Part shown: piece after piece, positions 33,875 to 46,338 of the stretch
How the letters are laid out: each line of letters begins with the position of its first letter
Numbering within the stretch: position 1 is the stretch's first letter
Assembly: GCA_963854835.1 (NCBI GenBank)
Contig: OY978530.1
Location: forward strand, 17,803,733 to 17,867,732
DNA: 64,000 nt
Source of the DNA: Megamerina dolium
Taxonomy: Eukaryota > Arthropoda > Insecta > Diptera > Megamerinidae
Reading direction: 5' to 3'
Made by a program: the position numbers and the translations under genes
Notes under the pieces: model-generated
The model's input: only the letters and a program-made list of their open reading frames with translations
The model's database searches: none
What the model was told of the DNA's origin: nothing

Positions 33875-36800
33875 TGTTAAAATTTATTTTAGTTGTTATA
33901 TTTTATTTATGATTATGCTTACTGCAGCGATTAAGCAGTAACAAAAGTTAATGCAAATCACTAGTGCTGACTGCAACGATTATGTATTTACAAAGGTCAA
34001 TCCACCTTATGTTTTATTTCGCAATAACCTTTTGCGCGTGTTTGGTGTGTGGATGAATATAGTGTGACTTGTAAATGTCGTGAACCAAAATATATTGCAA
34101 TAGCTATGCTTCCATATTTTGATTAGAACGTCCCACAGTGGAAGATCGTGCCCAAAAATAAAAACAAAAATTAAAAAATAAAATAAATAAGTAAATCCCT
34201 CTGTTTAAATGCTGACCGACAGATCGTACCTAGGATAAGAAAACACAAAAAAAAAGTTTTGAAATTGTTTCACGTTTAGCGGTACAGTGTGCCCAAAACT
34301 TACATACGTAAAAATGCTGCCATTTTATTTGTGAAATTTATTATTTGCTATGAAGAGCTCTCACTAGTTTATTTAATAACCAATATTCTTATATGATATA
34401 TCAACGTTAGGTATTAGGTTTTGCTTTTAAAATAATTTATTGCTTTGTTTTATTATACACCTAATTTTATACAATTTTCCAAATATTGGCCAGAAGATGA
34501 CAAAAATAAATTTATTTGTTCAAATAAACAACTTTTTATTATTTTTTTTTATATGATTTGAATCAAAATATGGTTTATCAGAAACTGTAGCCAAGTGGCT
34601 AAAAGTGCATCTTTGTAAACAGACAAAATGGTGCTAATTTAATCACTGTAAAAATTTGTGTACATTTCATTATCTATGTATTAGCGATTAAATATTGTGA
34701 GAATTTTTGAGTTAACTTACAATACCTTCAAAAATTTTGATTTTACACTTAATATATAAAATTTGGATTGAATAGAGCTGGGGGGGAGGGGTGTGGCGGC
34801 GTAGTGGTAAGCCAACCTTGACCATTACCAGGCTATGACGTTTGTTTGTCAGGGTCAATGCCCATGTTGAATTTGATTGATTTCAATTAAGTGGTTTTTG
34901 AAGTATGAATACTCAAAAAATGTGGGCGGTGTGATGGATTCAAAATATGATAACTATAACTCCGTTTTTACTTCAAATATGTCATTATATATCGAGTAAA
35001 GTTAGAGTATTCTAACTTTATTAGTTTTGAAAATAATGTAATTTAAACGTTTTTCAAAATTACTGTTATATGGGGAGTAGTCTTATATGTACTCGGATTA
35101 AGTTCATTTTAGTACTATTTACTTGTGCTTGTGTACCAAATTTGAATATTGTAGTACCTTTTTTACTATTTATGTCCAATGAAAAGCTCCCACTGTGCAT
35201 CCCTCCCCTCTTAGAGTTAGAAAACATTATCATTATGATATACCAATAATGTTTTCACATAAAGAAAAAGTTAAAACTATTTGTGATATTATTAGTAACT
35301 GATTGAACTATTAGAAAGAAAATATAAAGTAACTATTATTTACATATATAATTATTGGTAATTCGATGATTATGGTGCCTATGATGAAGATGCTCTCCCG
35401 CTGGCTGTTGTCAGCTTTACTAGGCTAGGCTATGCTAGGCTTTTAAGAGTTGTGATGATGACGTGAATACAGCAACTCTCTTCTCATCAAAGATCGGTTA
35501 TTGTTTGGCAAGATTATTTAAATTAGAGGAGCATTTTGGCCGTTTGGTTTGATAACGGAAGCTTGAATATTATTGAGATTTTGAGAGAAAGTTGGTGTGG
35601 TGTGCTTGTGGATTGATGCTAGTGTCTGATGCGTTCCAATAATTCGATTCAAAATTGTATCTTTATTATTATTTATGATGTTTTTGGTACGGTTGAATGT
35701 ATTTATTACCCATGTGACACTCTATACTCCTAGTCTATATGTATTGGTATGCGCCAAGATCGTGCTGCTGCTGAAAATATAAAATTGATTGTTCAAAAAA
35801 CTGCTCAATCGATGTGTCTTTCATGTGTATCATGAAAAAAAAAATGCAACTATGAAAATGCATCGGTTAATAAGAACTTTGGAATTTCCTTCTGCTCCAA
35901 TAACCAACTGTTCTAACTATTCGATTGAGCATGTTTTCATCCCTATGTTTATTCTCTAGTTTATTCAATCCATTTATTCTCTAACTTCTGTCTCATGTAG
36001 GTAGGTAGGTAGAATGGCTGCGACCCTGGTCGCTCAAGTAGCAAACAAAATGCCGTTTTGAGCCATAAATCTCGCTAAGACCTACTGAGTGTCAAAGAAT
36101 ATGTCACAACCAGCCGGAGTTGTTTATGAATTGAAGGATATGAGAGATCTCTATTTTAGATAACTGTTGTTGTGAGCCAAAATGGTACGTGCTTAATTTT
36201 TGTGCCTTGGCTCACTACGTTATAAATGCATTCTAATTGTTAGATTATATATAACTATTATTATATTTCATTACTATAATGTTATAACAACACTTATTAT
36301 ATTCTGTATTATATCATTATGCACATTATATTATGTAATTAATATTAAACTGTAATAACATCATAGTGGCTGAATGATCATTACCGTATTATGTATAACA
36401 CAATGATCATTGTGTTACTTTCTTGGTAAAAATGCATAAAAATAAAAAAAATAAATATGTGGCACTTAAAGCCCCAAAGGGCTCATTGGCCGAGCTTCTC
36501 TTCCATTACTGTTGTGCGTCTTAAATTTGGACAGTATTAGAAGGGACCTACTTATTTTAGCCGGTTCCGAACGGCAGAACACTTGTGACATCACTTTTTC
36601 TGAGCTTTGTCACAGAGTTCTTTTAGAAGCTTTTTCATGGCAAGTTGTTACTGTCGGAAGAATTGCCAATTGCTTGCCGACAGGTGGGTACCATTCGAAA
36701 GAAAAATCTTATCGATATAAAATTTGTAATGCATCAGCCGGGGATTGAACCACGACCTACAGATCAGAAGGCGAACATACTAACCACTGAGCTACGGCAC

Positions 36801-37819
36801 CCACGGTAAAAATGCATAGTCATGGTTATATTGCACTACATTGCCATGGTTGTTGAAAAAGAAACAAAGTAAGCAACAACCATACATGGGTAATATTTCA
36901 AGCATAAAAACCAAATAAGCAACAACCATGCGTACATAATAATATTTGAAGGTATTGTAAGTTAACTCAAAAATTCTCACAACTTTTAATAGCTAATACA
37001 GTTTTTTACAGTGATTAAATTAGCACCATTTTGTCTGTTTACAAAAATGCACTTTTAGCCACTTGGCAAAAAAATATTGCAACGATTTTAACAAGTGAAT
37101 TCAATAACTGACTACAGTTTCTGATAAACCATATTTTGATTCAAATCATAAAAAAAAAAATAATAAGTTGTTTAATTTGAACAAATAAATTTATTTTTGT
37201 CATCTTCTGACCAATATTTGAAAAATTGTATAAAATTAGGTGTATAATAAAACAAAGCAATAAATTATTTTAAAAGCAAAACCTAATACCTAACGTTGAT
37301 ATATCATATAAGAATATTGGTTATTAAATAAACTAGTGAGAGCTCTTCATAGCAAATAATAAATTTCACAAATAAAATGGCAGCATTTTTACGTATGTAA
37401 GTTATGGGCACACTGTACCGCTAAACGTGAAACAATTTCAAAACTTTTTTTTTTGTGTTTTCTTATCCTAGGTACGATCTGTCGGTCAGCATTTAAACAG
37501 AGGAAATTACTGAACTTTTTAATTTTTGTTTTTATTTTTGGGCACGATCTTCCACTGTGGGACGTTCTGAGTCAAAATATGGAAGCATAGCTATTGCAAT
37601 ATATTTTGGTTCACTACATTTACAAGTCACACTATATTCATCCACACACAAAACACGCGCAAAAGGTTATTGCGAAATAAAACATAAGGTGGATTGACCT
37701 TTGTAAATACATAATCGTTGCAGTCAGCACTAGTGATTTGCATTAACTTTTGTTACTGCTTAATCGCTGCAGTAAGCATAATCATAAATAAAATATAACA
37801 ACTAAAATAAATATTAACA
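33875..37819. mobile_element. Foldback-like element with ~0.86-kb inverted arms
   Basis: The left arm (33875-34742) and right arm (36945-37819) are inverted copies with high identity. They meet the outside at TGTTAA...TTAACA. Matching landmarks include the AAATGGTGCTAATTTAATCA region at ~34629 and its complement at ~37013, and the GATCGTGCCCAAAAATAAAA region at ~34145 with its complement near 37545. The right arm has ~45 extra bases. The 2.2-kb centre has no supported ORF and hosts SINE copy B. Long inverted arms without a transposase fit a nonautonomous foldback or long-TIR element, or an old inverted duplication. No clear target duplication was seen. Confidence 0.8.
36439..36804 (-). mobile_element. 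tRNA-derived SINE, copy B (full length)
   Basis: Full-length SINE on the minus strand, bounded by a perfect 14-bp target duplication GGTAAAAATGCATA (36425-36438 and 36805-36818). The head is tRNA-like (TAGCTCAGTGGTTAG A box; GGTTCAATCCC B box). The tail ends GTGCCACATATTTATTTTTT-like. Length about 366 bases. Confidence 0.93.
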
Positions 37820-38111
37820 TGTAGTTGCCTCATGCACAGAATGCGAGTTGTGCGATTATAGTCGTACAAAATAGTAGGTCAATCACAAGAAATGACCAAA
37901 ACTAATCAAATAAAAACAAACTGATGACGCGGCAGCATATTATTACTATTAAAATTGTTAATCAAAAATATATATCTTATATATAAAATATATACCTAAT
38001 TAAAAATTATATCTAAAACTACATACTATAGTAGTAGTTAGAGAATAATACTCTGATTCTATGTACAATAATTGTGGAGTTGTAAAAGAGTGTGAATAAA
38101 GGAATTGAACC

Positions 38112-38917
38112 AGAGAACTTTTAATACCAGAGAAGTTCTTCTTTGGCTTTTGAGCTTATTTTTGATCACAATATCAGGGTCACTTAACAGAGTTGGAGTA
38201 TACAGAGATTTTGAAGAGAGCATTGCTATGACCAGGAGAGCAAATGCTGTAAATTAACATGGCAAAATAATATTGAATTTTATGTGGCATTGCGCCTTTT
38301 TTATATATATATGTGGATTTTGCTATTTACTCAATTGATTGTATGAAGAATTAGAAATTAGGAACAAAAAAGCAATAAACTCGATTTTGCATGAGTCCAC
38401 AATATATGAATATTTGCGGATTGTTGGTCTGTATGGGGGAGGGTGGAAGTGTTTTTATTTCTTTCTTTTGTTTTGATTACGATTCTAATACAATCGCATT
38501 CTGTGCAGAATGTATACAAAATACTTTTATCATTTTTAATTGATTGCCATTGATTCCCTGATTTACTTCAAACAAATTTAAATAATACTTACCTATTAAA
38601 TGCTAACCAGCATTTCCTACAAATCACGATTATGATAATTATGATATTGATTTAATTTCTATTCTATCAAAAATTCAAATTAATCATATATATTAAATTA
38701 TTAATGTAAGAGTAGTAATATTATTTTAGTAATATTATTAATAATAACATAATATTGGTATAATTTTAGTACATAATAATCGAAAAGTAGTAATAGCAAC
38801 AATATTTAACATCATTTTAGTAATAGTTTTAATAATAATAATCTAAAAGTAGTAATAATAGCAATATATAGCATATTTTCAGTAATACTAGTATTAATAA
38901 AAACAATAATATCAGCA
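38112..38917. repeat. Dispersed repeat block, copy B
   Basis: Second copy of the block at 11441-12307, in direct orientation, slightly shorter because of deletions in its AT-rich 3' half. It starts AGAGAACTTTTAATACCAG and ends AATAATATCAGCA. Beyond both ends the sequences diverge at once. Confidence 0.85.
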
Positions 38918-39306
38918 CCGTTTAAGCACTTAAAAGCTTAAAGACGTGGGGAGCGGAGGGTGTGGCGGGGTGGCTTAGGCGTGAGGATGATATTGAATCG
39001 AGCTGTGCTACCAGGCTAGCATGATCGGTAGCAAGCAGATATGACTTGTAGTGGTTGATATAGTAAGTGCATATGTGTGTGTGTGTATGTATGATATGAT
39101 ATGATATTAGGTTGTAGCTAAATGCTTGACACATATGTTGAATCGCTTAGGGTAGCTTATCAGCTATGAGAGCCATGCGCTCAGTATAGTAAATACATGT
39201 ACATACGTTTGTGTATGGCTATAGCTTGTAGCTACATAGTATGCGGTCGGTATAATAAATGCATGTACAAGCATGTGTATATGGTTTTAGCTTATAGCTA
39301 CATAGG
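38918..39306. repeat. Short minisatellite stretch
   Basis: A unit of about 65 bases occurs twice in a row: AGTATAGTAAATACATGTAC...TAGCTACATAG near 39181-39238 and GGTATAATAAATGCATGTAC...TAGCTACATAG near 39247-39305. A GATAT/GTGT-rich stretch lies near 39070-39105. No gene is seen. Confidence 0.6.

Positions 39307-39660
<354 letters not shown>

Positions 39661-39727
<67 letters not shown>
39661..39727. repeat. (TA)n between SINE copy C and LTR element
   Basis: Pure TA repeat. The LTR retrotransposon is inserted at its right edge, and its continuation is at 44908. Confidence 0.97.
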
Positions 39728-39729
<2 letters not shown>

Positions 39730-39946
39730 TGACATACATACTATATATACTATGTATACTTATCATATGTTTAACTAACCGTATGTTCGTTTTCTCCTAT
39801 CCAAAGAGTTCGACTCGCTGCCTTAAGCGAAGCTTAAGTTAGTCGGGAGTCAACGGTCGTGCTAATATGTATTATACTTAGTTAATAAAATATGTAAATT
39901 GTTACTTGCTAATATTATAATTAAATAAAACGTAGTAAATGTTATT
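39728..39946 (+). repeat. 5' LTR of the 17.6/297-like element
   Basis: AGTGACATACATACTATATA at the start and AAACGTAGTAAATGTTATT at the end. No difference from the LTR at 44689 was found by eye. Confidence 0.95.
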
Positions 39947-39963
39947 GGCGCAGTCGGTAGGAT
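39946..39963 (+). promoter_or_regulatory. Primer-binding site, tRNA-Ser
   Basis: TGGCGCAGTCGGTAGGAT is the exact complement of the 18-base 3' end (with CCA) of insect tRNA-Ser ending CCTACCGACTGCG, the primer known for 17.6 and 297. The first T overlaps the last base of the LTR. Confidence 0.9.
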
Positions 39964-39969
39964 CAGCGA

Positions 39970-41147
39970 AAATGATCCTATGAAAGAACCTACTAAAGTT
40001 AATAAATAATTGAAATTTTTCCAAAAAACTATTATATGAAAACTAAAGTTATTAAATATATCGTGAAGTGACATTTTCCCAAAAATTGTTATACGAAAGA
40101 ACCTACTAAAGTTATTAAATATATTGTGAAGTGAAATTTTTTTTTGAAATTATATAAAAGAACCTACTAAAGCTATTAAAAAAAAGTATATGGACACACA
40201 AAAACTACATAAATAAAATATTGTGTAACAGCAACCTAATAAAGAAATTAAAAATAAGTTCATACACCCACAAAACTGCATAATTTAAATTTTGTTAATT
40301 ATTATTAATAATTAAAGTAACATTTTCTTTACTTTCCATTTGATACATGGAATCCACGTGGATTACAAAAGTAACTGTTACCTCTAGCGATGCAAACACA
40401 AGCGATTCGCCTGGAATCCTCTAGAATTCGTAACTATGCCAAAAAGTAAACACAGGCACTTGAACCTGGATTACTTATGGCAACAAAAAAAAGAGAATGC
40501 AAACACAGGCACTTGAACCTGGATTGCGTGTGTGATTAAAAACAACTAGACGAACTAATTATTCGTGATCAATTGAACATCGACCTGTAGTCGATTTCTC
40601 TATTTATTACAAAATATTGCCTATACATATATTGATTTAACATAAGAAATTACAATTAATGCAAATATGTGTTAATATGCATTTTTACATAATTTGCCTT
40701 GTATATTGCATATACATATAATTGACTTAAAATATAACAAAATACAATTAATGCCTTGACAGCATATTTAGGCAAAGCATATTGACCATTATACGTAACA
40801 ACAGCAAACGCTGTTGTTTTTTAGTTCATTAGCGTTCATATAATGATGACACTGCATTTATGATTTTATAAACTGTATATAGAGTTTACTTGCGGTCATA
40901 TGCTGTCAAGGTTACAAATATGCAATACAATATAATGATTGTGCAATATGATAAACTTTTTATATACACATATATATATATTTCATAATTTTTTACAGAC
41001 TAAATATATGTTTAAGAATTAAACAGTAACCTTCAATGACCTTTAAGAAGAAAATACGATCATAAATCAATCTCCACGTGTTATTCGTCAATCAATATAA
41101 TATATAATATATATAACATAATATATAACATAATATATAATTAATAT
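39970..41147 (+). other. Leader region with tandem repeats
   Basis: Untranslated leader of the LTR element. Near 39977-40190 a unit of roughly 60 bases around AGAACCTACTAAAGTTATTA occurs four times in diverged form. Near 40440-40530 AACACAGGCACTTGAACCTG is repeated, with a looser relative near 40395. The rest is AT-rich without an ORF. The repeats may concern packaging or regulation, which the sequence cannot show. Confidence 0.6.
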
Positions 41148-42158
41148 ATGTGTGATAACGGAGTTGACGCTCTTTGTCAGCAATTGTTGTGTATGAATAT
41201 TGTAACTACACCAACCACTTCGTCAGCAAAAGAAGAACAAGCAAGAGAGCAAGTGCCAATAGCTGAATTATCGGAATATCTAATAAACTCACTAACAACA
41301 TTAACAATGAATGAAGCAAAGGAGAGAAGGGAACGAACCGTGCAAAGCATAAAGTTGATTGCTCCGTTCGACGGCGACAAAAATTACTTGTCGTTATATA
41401 TTGACAGTTTAAATGCTTTGATGCCCGCGTCGTCATCTCTTACACAAGATGAAACACCATTTTACTTCCAATGCGTTGTAAGTACTCTTCGTGGCTCGGC
41501 GTTAGATGTGGTGAGAAGAGAACAACCTGCGAGCTGGGAAATTTTAAGAAGCCTGTTAATCGACGAATTTGCAGATTCCACACCTATTACCACTATGATA
41601 TTATTAGTTAGTAATATAAAATACAGAGGTAGTGTTAAGCAACTTTGCGAAGAAATAAATGCAGAAGTATGTAAAATTAAAGATAGTATAAAGCTAAAAG
41701 AATCGAATAATTCAACTATCAATTTCCTTAGTGGTGAATTAAAACAAATAAGTTTAAAAACTCTTAAGAGAGAACTTCCCTTTCATTTAGTAGCTTTAAT
41801 TAATGCCAATATGGTTACGGACGTAAAATCCGCAATCCGAGTATTAAAAGAAAACGATGTTTACGATAATGTTGTAATAGAAAAAAATATCAAAAGTAAA
41901 CAAAATTTAATACAAAGTAAACAACAATTTAACAGTTATAGAAATACAAATTCATACTTACCTTCAGCTAACAATAATAACTTTACTAACGCACAACAAT
42001 ATTTCCCTCACAATAATAGTTCCACAGACATGCAACAACACACCCCTCTTTTCAATGCTCGTTTTAACAATACCCTACAAACCCAAAACCATAACACACA
42101 ATACAATGCAATAATAATTTCAGTAACCCATTCCCAAATTCAAACAACATCCCAATAA
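41148..42158 (+). CDS. Gag of the 17.6/297-like element
   Basis: An undamaged 336-codon frame. The middle is a Ty3/gypsy capsid-like helical region: IKLIAPFDGDKNYLSLYIDS, FYFQCVVSTLRGSALDVVRR, WEILRSLLIDEFADSTPITT and VKQLCEEINAEVCKIKDSIK. The C-terminus is Asn/Gln-rich and has no CCHC zinc knuckle. The protein should form the intracellular particle that packages element RNA. It appears intact although the pol gene is deleted, so this copy may still make Gag. The ATG chosen is the first in frame. Confidence 0.85.
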   Translation: MCDNGVDALCQQLLCMNIVTTPTTSSAKEEQAREQVPIAELSEYLINSLTTLTMNEAKERRERTVQSIKLIAPFDGDKNYLSLYIDSLNALMPASSSLTQDETPFYFQCVVSTLRGSALDVVRREQPASWEILRSLLIDEFADSTPITTMILLVSNIKYRGSVKQLCEEINAEVCKIKDSIKLKESNNSTINFLSGELKQISLKTLKRELPFHLVALINANMVTDVKSAIRVLKENDVYDNVVIEKNIKSKQNLIQSKQQFNSYRNTNSYLPSANNNNFTNAQQYFPHNNSSTDMQQHTPLFNARFNNTLQTQNHNTQYNAIIISVTHSQIQTTSQ

Positions 42159-42289
42159 GGCATTCACAACCAATATATAATACTAGGGGGAAAAGTTCGA
42201 ATCAATCTAGGATTCGACGTTACGGAATCCCCGAACCTATGGAACAAGATCACGAAAATTTTCGGCTAGAAGCCTCGGGTATCTACTAA

Positions 42290-44319
42290 AAGTAGAACTA
42301 ATAATTGAAAATCGCCCTTTTAAATTCCTCGTGGATACGGGATCATCAGTAAGTTTGATTAGACCTAACGTCCTCGGTACACAAATTTTTAAAACAAAGC
42401 CCAATCCTAATAAGATAGATTCTATATTGAAGTATCCACTGCCAAAAACTGAAAAGGAGATTAAACAATTTTTAGGATTAGTTGGCTTTTATCGAAAATT
42501 TATTAGAGACTTTTCTAAAATTTCAAAACCTTTAACGCGGTGTCTAAAAAAAGGCAATCGAATTGATATTAGTGAAGAATATATAAACGCTGTAGATACG
42601 CTGAAGCTTCTCATAACAAAAGGACCCATTTTGGCATATCCGGATTATGAAAGAAAGTTCACTTTGACTACCGATGCATCAAATGTAGCTCTTGGAGCTG
42701 TTTTGAGTCAACAGGGCCATCCGGTTTGCTTTGCAAGCCGTACTCTTAATGAGCACGAGTTACATTACTCCACAACGGAAAAAGAGCTGCTGGCTATCGT
42801 TTGGGCAACCAAATACTTTCGCCCATATTTATATGGTAGAAAATTTGTCATAAATAGTGACCATAGGCCTCTTCAATGGCTCCACAATTTGAAGGAACCA
42901 AACGCTAAATTGCAAAGGTGGAAGTGGAAACTTAACGAGTTTGATTTTGACATCAAATACATACCAGGAAATGAAAACCACGTAGCTGATGCGTTATCGC
43001 GTGTTGAACTTAAAGATTGCTATTTCGGCGATATTTCGCCTAATATCGCTACTATTCATTCCGCAGCAGAAGATTCTGAATCTTATATTCCCATCTCACA
43101 AAGGCCACTAAATATATTTAAACGACAATTAAAATTGATTAAAAGTAATGAAAATAGTTCTCAAACAGAAAATATATTTAAAAATAATGTAACAACGATT
43201 AAATACATCGACTTAACCATCGATCAAATAAAAGATATAATAAAGGAATTTTTAATAGGTAAAAACTGTACCATTTTTATGCCTAATGATGCAGATTTTT
43301 TGAAATTTCAAAACGTTTTTACAACCCTAATCAATAATAGACGACACAAAATATTGCGAGCAACTAAAGAACTCGAAAATATTAGCGGTTATCCCGAATT
43401 TAAAACAAAAATTCTTGAAATTCATTTAGAAGGCCTTCATCAAGGGATAGAAAAGATTGCCAATCATTTCAAAAATAAATACTATTACCCGAACTACTTA
43501 AAAGAAATTAGTAAAATTATTAACGAATGTGAACTTTGCAATAGGTGCAAATATGATCACATTACCCACAAACTGCCATTTAAAATCACGCCACCTGCTT
43601 ACGAAACCAGGGAAAAATTTGTAATCGATTTTTGGGAATGGGAGAAAAGACATTATCTTACTTGTATTGATTTGTACTCTAAATTTGGAACTGCTGAAGA
43701 AGTACAAACATTGAACTGGTTAGAGACAAAAAGAGCGCTAATAAAAATTTTTAATACAATGGGACCTCCAAAAATATTGAAAATCGATCAGGATCAAGGC
43801 ATAAATAATATTAACATTAAGCAGTGGTGTGATCAGTTAAATATTCAAATAGAAGTAACCACAGGAAAAACCGGCATTGCAGATATCGAACGTTTACACA
43901 AGACACTTAATGAAAAACTCAGAATAATTAATAGCTCAGACGATAAAGAATTAAAATACATGCAAATCGAACAAACACTTTTTACGTACAACCATAATAT
44001 AATACATTCTACGACCGGTGAGACCCCATACAACATCTTTTTCAATCACTTATCTCCTAGGTTTAATGCTCAACTTATAAAAGAAAACAGAATAAACAAT
44101 GCGAATAAGACACGAACAGAAAACCCTATAGATACTACTTTAATCAATGCTGAAAATTCCAGAAAACGTCTCGACAAAACAAAAAATCCATTTAGAAAAG
44201 TAGCATTAGTCAAAGCTGAAAACGACAATGAACATTTTATAATTAAATTTAAGAATCGTAAAGTAAGGAAATACAAAAATCAATTTAAACGAAAAAAAAA
44301 AACAATTTCAAGAGAATAA
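42290..44319 (+). pseudogene. Pol with in-frame loss of RT core: protease, RNase H, integrase
   Basis: The frame enters before the protease motif FLVDTGSSVSLI, then jumps within ~30 residues to the RT thumb/connection (ILKYPLPKTEKEIKQFLGLV, GFYRKFIRDFSK). The whole RT palm with its YxDD box is missing, yet the frame stays open for ~660 codons. RNase H follows (FTLTTDASNVALGAVLSQ; HYSTTEKELLAIVWATKYF; SDHRPLQWLHN), then the integrase HHCC region (HLEGLHQGIEKIANHF; CELCNRCKY), and a core with FVIDFWEWEK, KIDQDQGINN and TGIADIERLHKTLNE. The C-terminus is basic. The product could not reverse transcribe RNA. Confidence 0.93.
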
Positions 44320-44688
44320 AAACTACTAAAATCCATCAATCAGTTTATTGTACACGACTCAATAAATACATTATTATTAAATTTGCATTTCAATTATATT
44401 GTATTGCTACTAATTTTGTATACAGAATTACTTAAACACCTCTTTGGACCTGTTGCATTAATTTTTACTTATTTATTTTTAGATACGAAAAGAAGTCTTG
44501 AACTAATAATGTTTAAATATTAACCTAAGTTTGTCACTTAAGTCTTTTGTGCTGAAATTGAAACTGTATTCGAATATAAATACTAATTTTCTTTTTGTAA
44601 CTCATAATAACTTAAGCTAAATTTGTCAAATGAAAATATGGTAGTACTAAACGCAATAAGGATATTGCTATTTTCTTGTGGTGGGAGG

Positions 44689-45088
<400 letters not shown>

Positions 45089-45354
45089 CTTGCGAGCTTT
45101 CTTACATAGTTTATCAGATTAGAATATCTAGTTAAACTATTAACTTCAAAGCGATTAGTACTATATTTTTCAATATAGTTAGTACAATGAGATTTATGAA
45201 GATATACACCTGGCTGAGTTTATTTGCTTTAATGTATAAGCAAATACTTTCAGCAGAGCGAATACCAATAAATTTGGTGTCTACCATCAAATGGTGGAAG
45301 AAAGGGAAAATATGGATTTCGTTTGACTCTACCAAATGATGAGGAGCTTTTTCT

Positions 45355-45795
45355 ATGCTTAGTACTGCGAAAAATGAAGATAGAGATAGAGTATTTAGCG
45401 ATGAACCTACTAAAACGATACCATCAATTTCAAGTACGGAGGGGGTAGCAAAACATTTTTTCACCGTGACTGAAGCTATTGAAGCATTCAGGCAAGATTT
45501 TATACACAAAGAGCAAGAAATTAATGTTATTATTCAAAGTGAGCGTCCTTTCTACAGACATTTTAAACTACTTTATGATTCCGGTACATACATAAGAATT
45601 CGATGCACCTATGATTCAAACTACGAGAAACGAAGTATGAGTATTCGATGTAGTGAATATCGTGAAGTTGTAACTGAACAGCTTATTGATGGTGAAGTTC
45701 CATTAGTTCGTTATTCTGATGAAAACTATAGATCTGATATTGAAATCTTAAATGTGCAACCTATTGAACATCTGTATACAATGTCAATATTCTAA
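45355..45795 (+). CDS. Maverick accessory ORF, 146 aa, unknown
   Basis: An open frame with no family that I recognise. It reads as a mixed alpha/beta soluble protein: acidic start, an FTVTEAIEAFRQDFIHKEQE helix, then beta-like stretches (HFKLLYDSGTYIRIRCTYDS, RSMSIRCSEYREVVTEQL). No transmembrane segment or signal peptide. The true start is uncertain, because a plausible coding stretch in another frame lies just upstream (about 45280-45360), which hints at a frameshift. It lies in the same plus-strand accessory block as the CARD ORF. AATAAAG follows at ~45875. Confidence 0.55.
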   Translation: MLSTAKNEDRDRVFSDEPTKTIPSISSTEGVAKHFFTVTEAIEAFRQDFIHKEQEINVIIQSERPFYRHFKLLYDSGTYIRIRCTYDSNYEKRSMSIRCSEYREVVTEQLIDGEVPLVRYSDENYRSDIEILNVQPIEHLYTMSIF

Positions 45796-46080
45796 TTTAA
45801 TTATATGATGCAATCATTCATGTTCATTCATGAATTTTTTACTAATATAGCATGTAATATAATACTTGATGATAATAAAGAGTTTCAAAACATTTATTTA
45901 TTCTGTTTGTTTATTGTTTACACTCAGACTTCGTATGCTAATAATCGATACAGTTTGTTTATATTATATTTTTAAACTTCACTGTTGAGTAAGTAAAAGT
46001 ATCAATAATTTTTTGATATAAATTGAGTATATCGATTTGAAGTTCTCATTAGTCTTTGATAAAGTTTTACGTAGAGGACA

Positions 46081-46281
46081 ATGGATTCTAATCTAAATAC
46101 TTCATTTGGTAGTAATAGTAGCGAAGGTAGTAATAAATATGGCCACATAAAAATGGAAGATACTGCTGCGAAGAGAAAGCAGTATGAAATCCAGTCAAAT
46201 TCGAAGGAGCTAAACACTGAGGAAGAGGATGCAAAAAAGTATAGTACATCAAATTTTCCGTATAAAAGATTGAAGAATTAG
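46081..46281 (+). CDS. Maverick accessory ORF, 66 aa, hydrophilic
   Basis: A small open frame, MDSNLNTSFGSNSSEG..., rich in Ser, Asn, Lys and Glu, with basic patches (KRK near residue 33, YKRLKN at the end) that could serve nuclear localisation. No known domain. Upstream, TTAGTC lies about 30 bases before the ATG, a sequence close to insect initiator elements and also present before the CARD ORF, which suggests separate short transcripts. Expression is inferred only. Confidence 0.45.
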   Translation: MDSNLNTSFGSNSSEGSNKYGHIKMEDTAAKRKQYEIQSNSKELNTEEEDAKKYSTSNFPYKRLKN

Positions 46282-46338
46282 TAATCGGAGTTAGTCATAG
46301 AGTGAAGCTCACATCAAGCAAACTTCAATAAAATAATC

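Noticed and set aside
34780..34870. GTGGCGGCGTAGTGGTAAGC resembling a tRNA D-arm
   Set aside because: No B box or cloverleaf could be completed, so neither a tRNA nor a second SINE is supported.
40670..40790. TGCATA-type motifs in the LTR leader resembling Su(Hw) sites
   Set aside because: They match the core only, not the flanking pyrimidine pattern, and AT-rich DNA yields such cores by chance.
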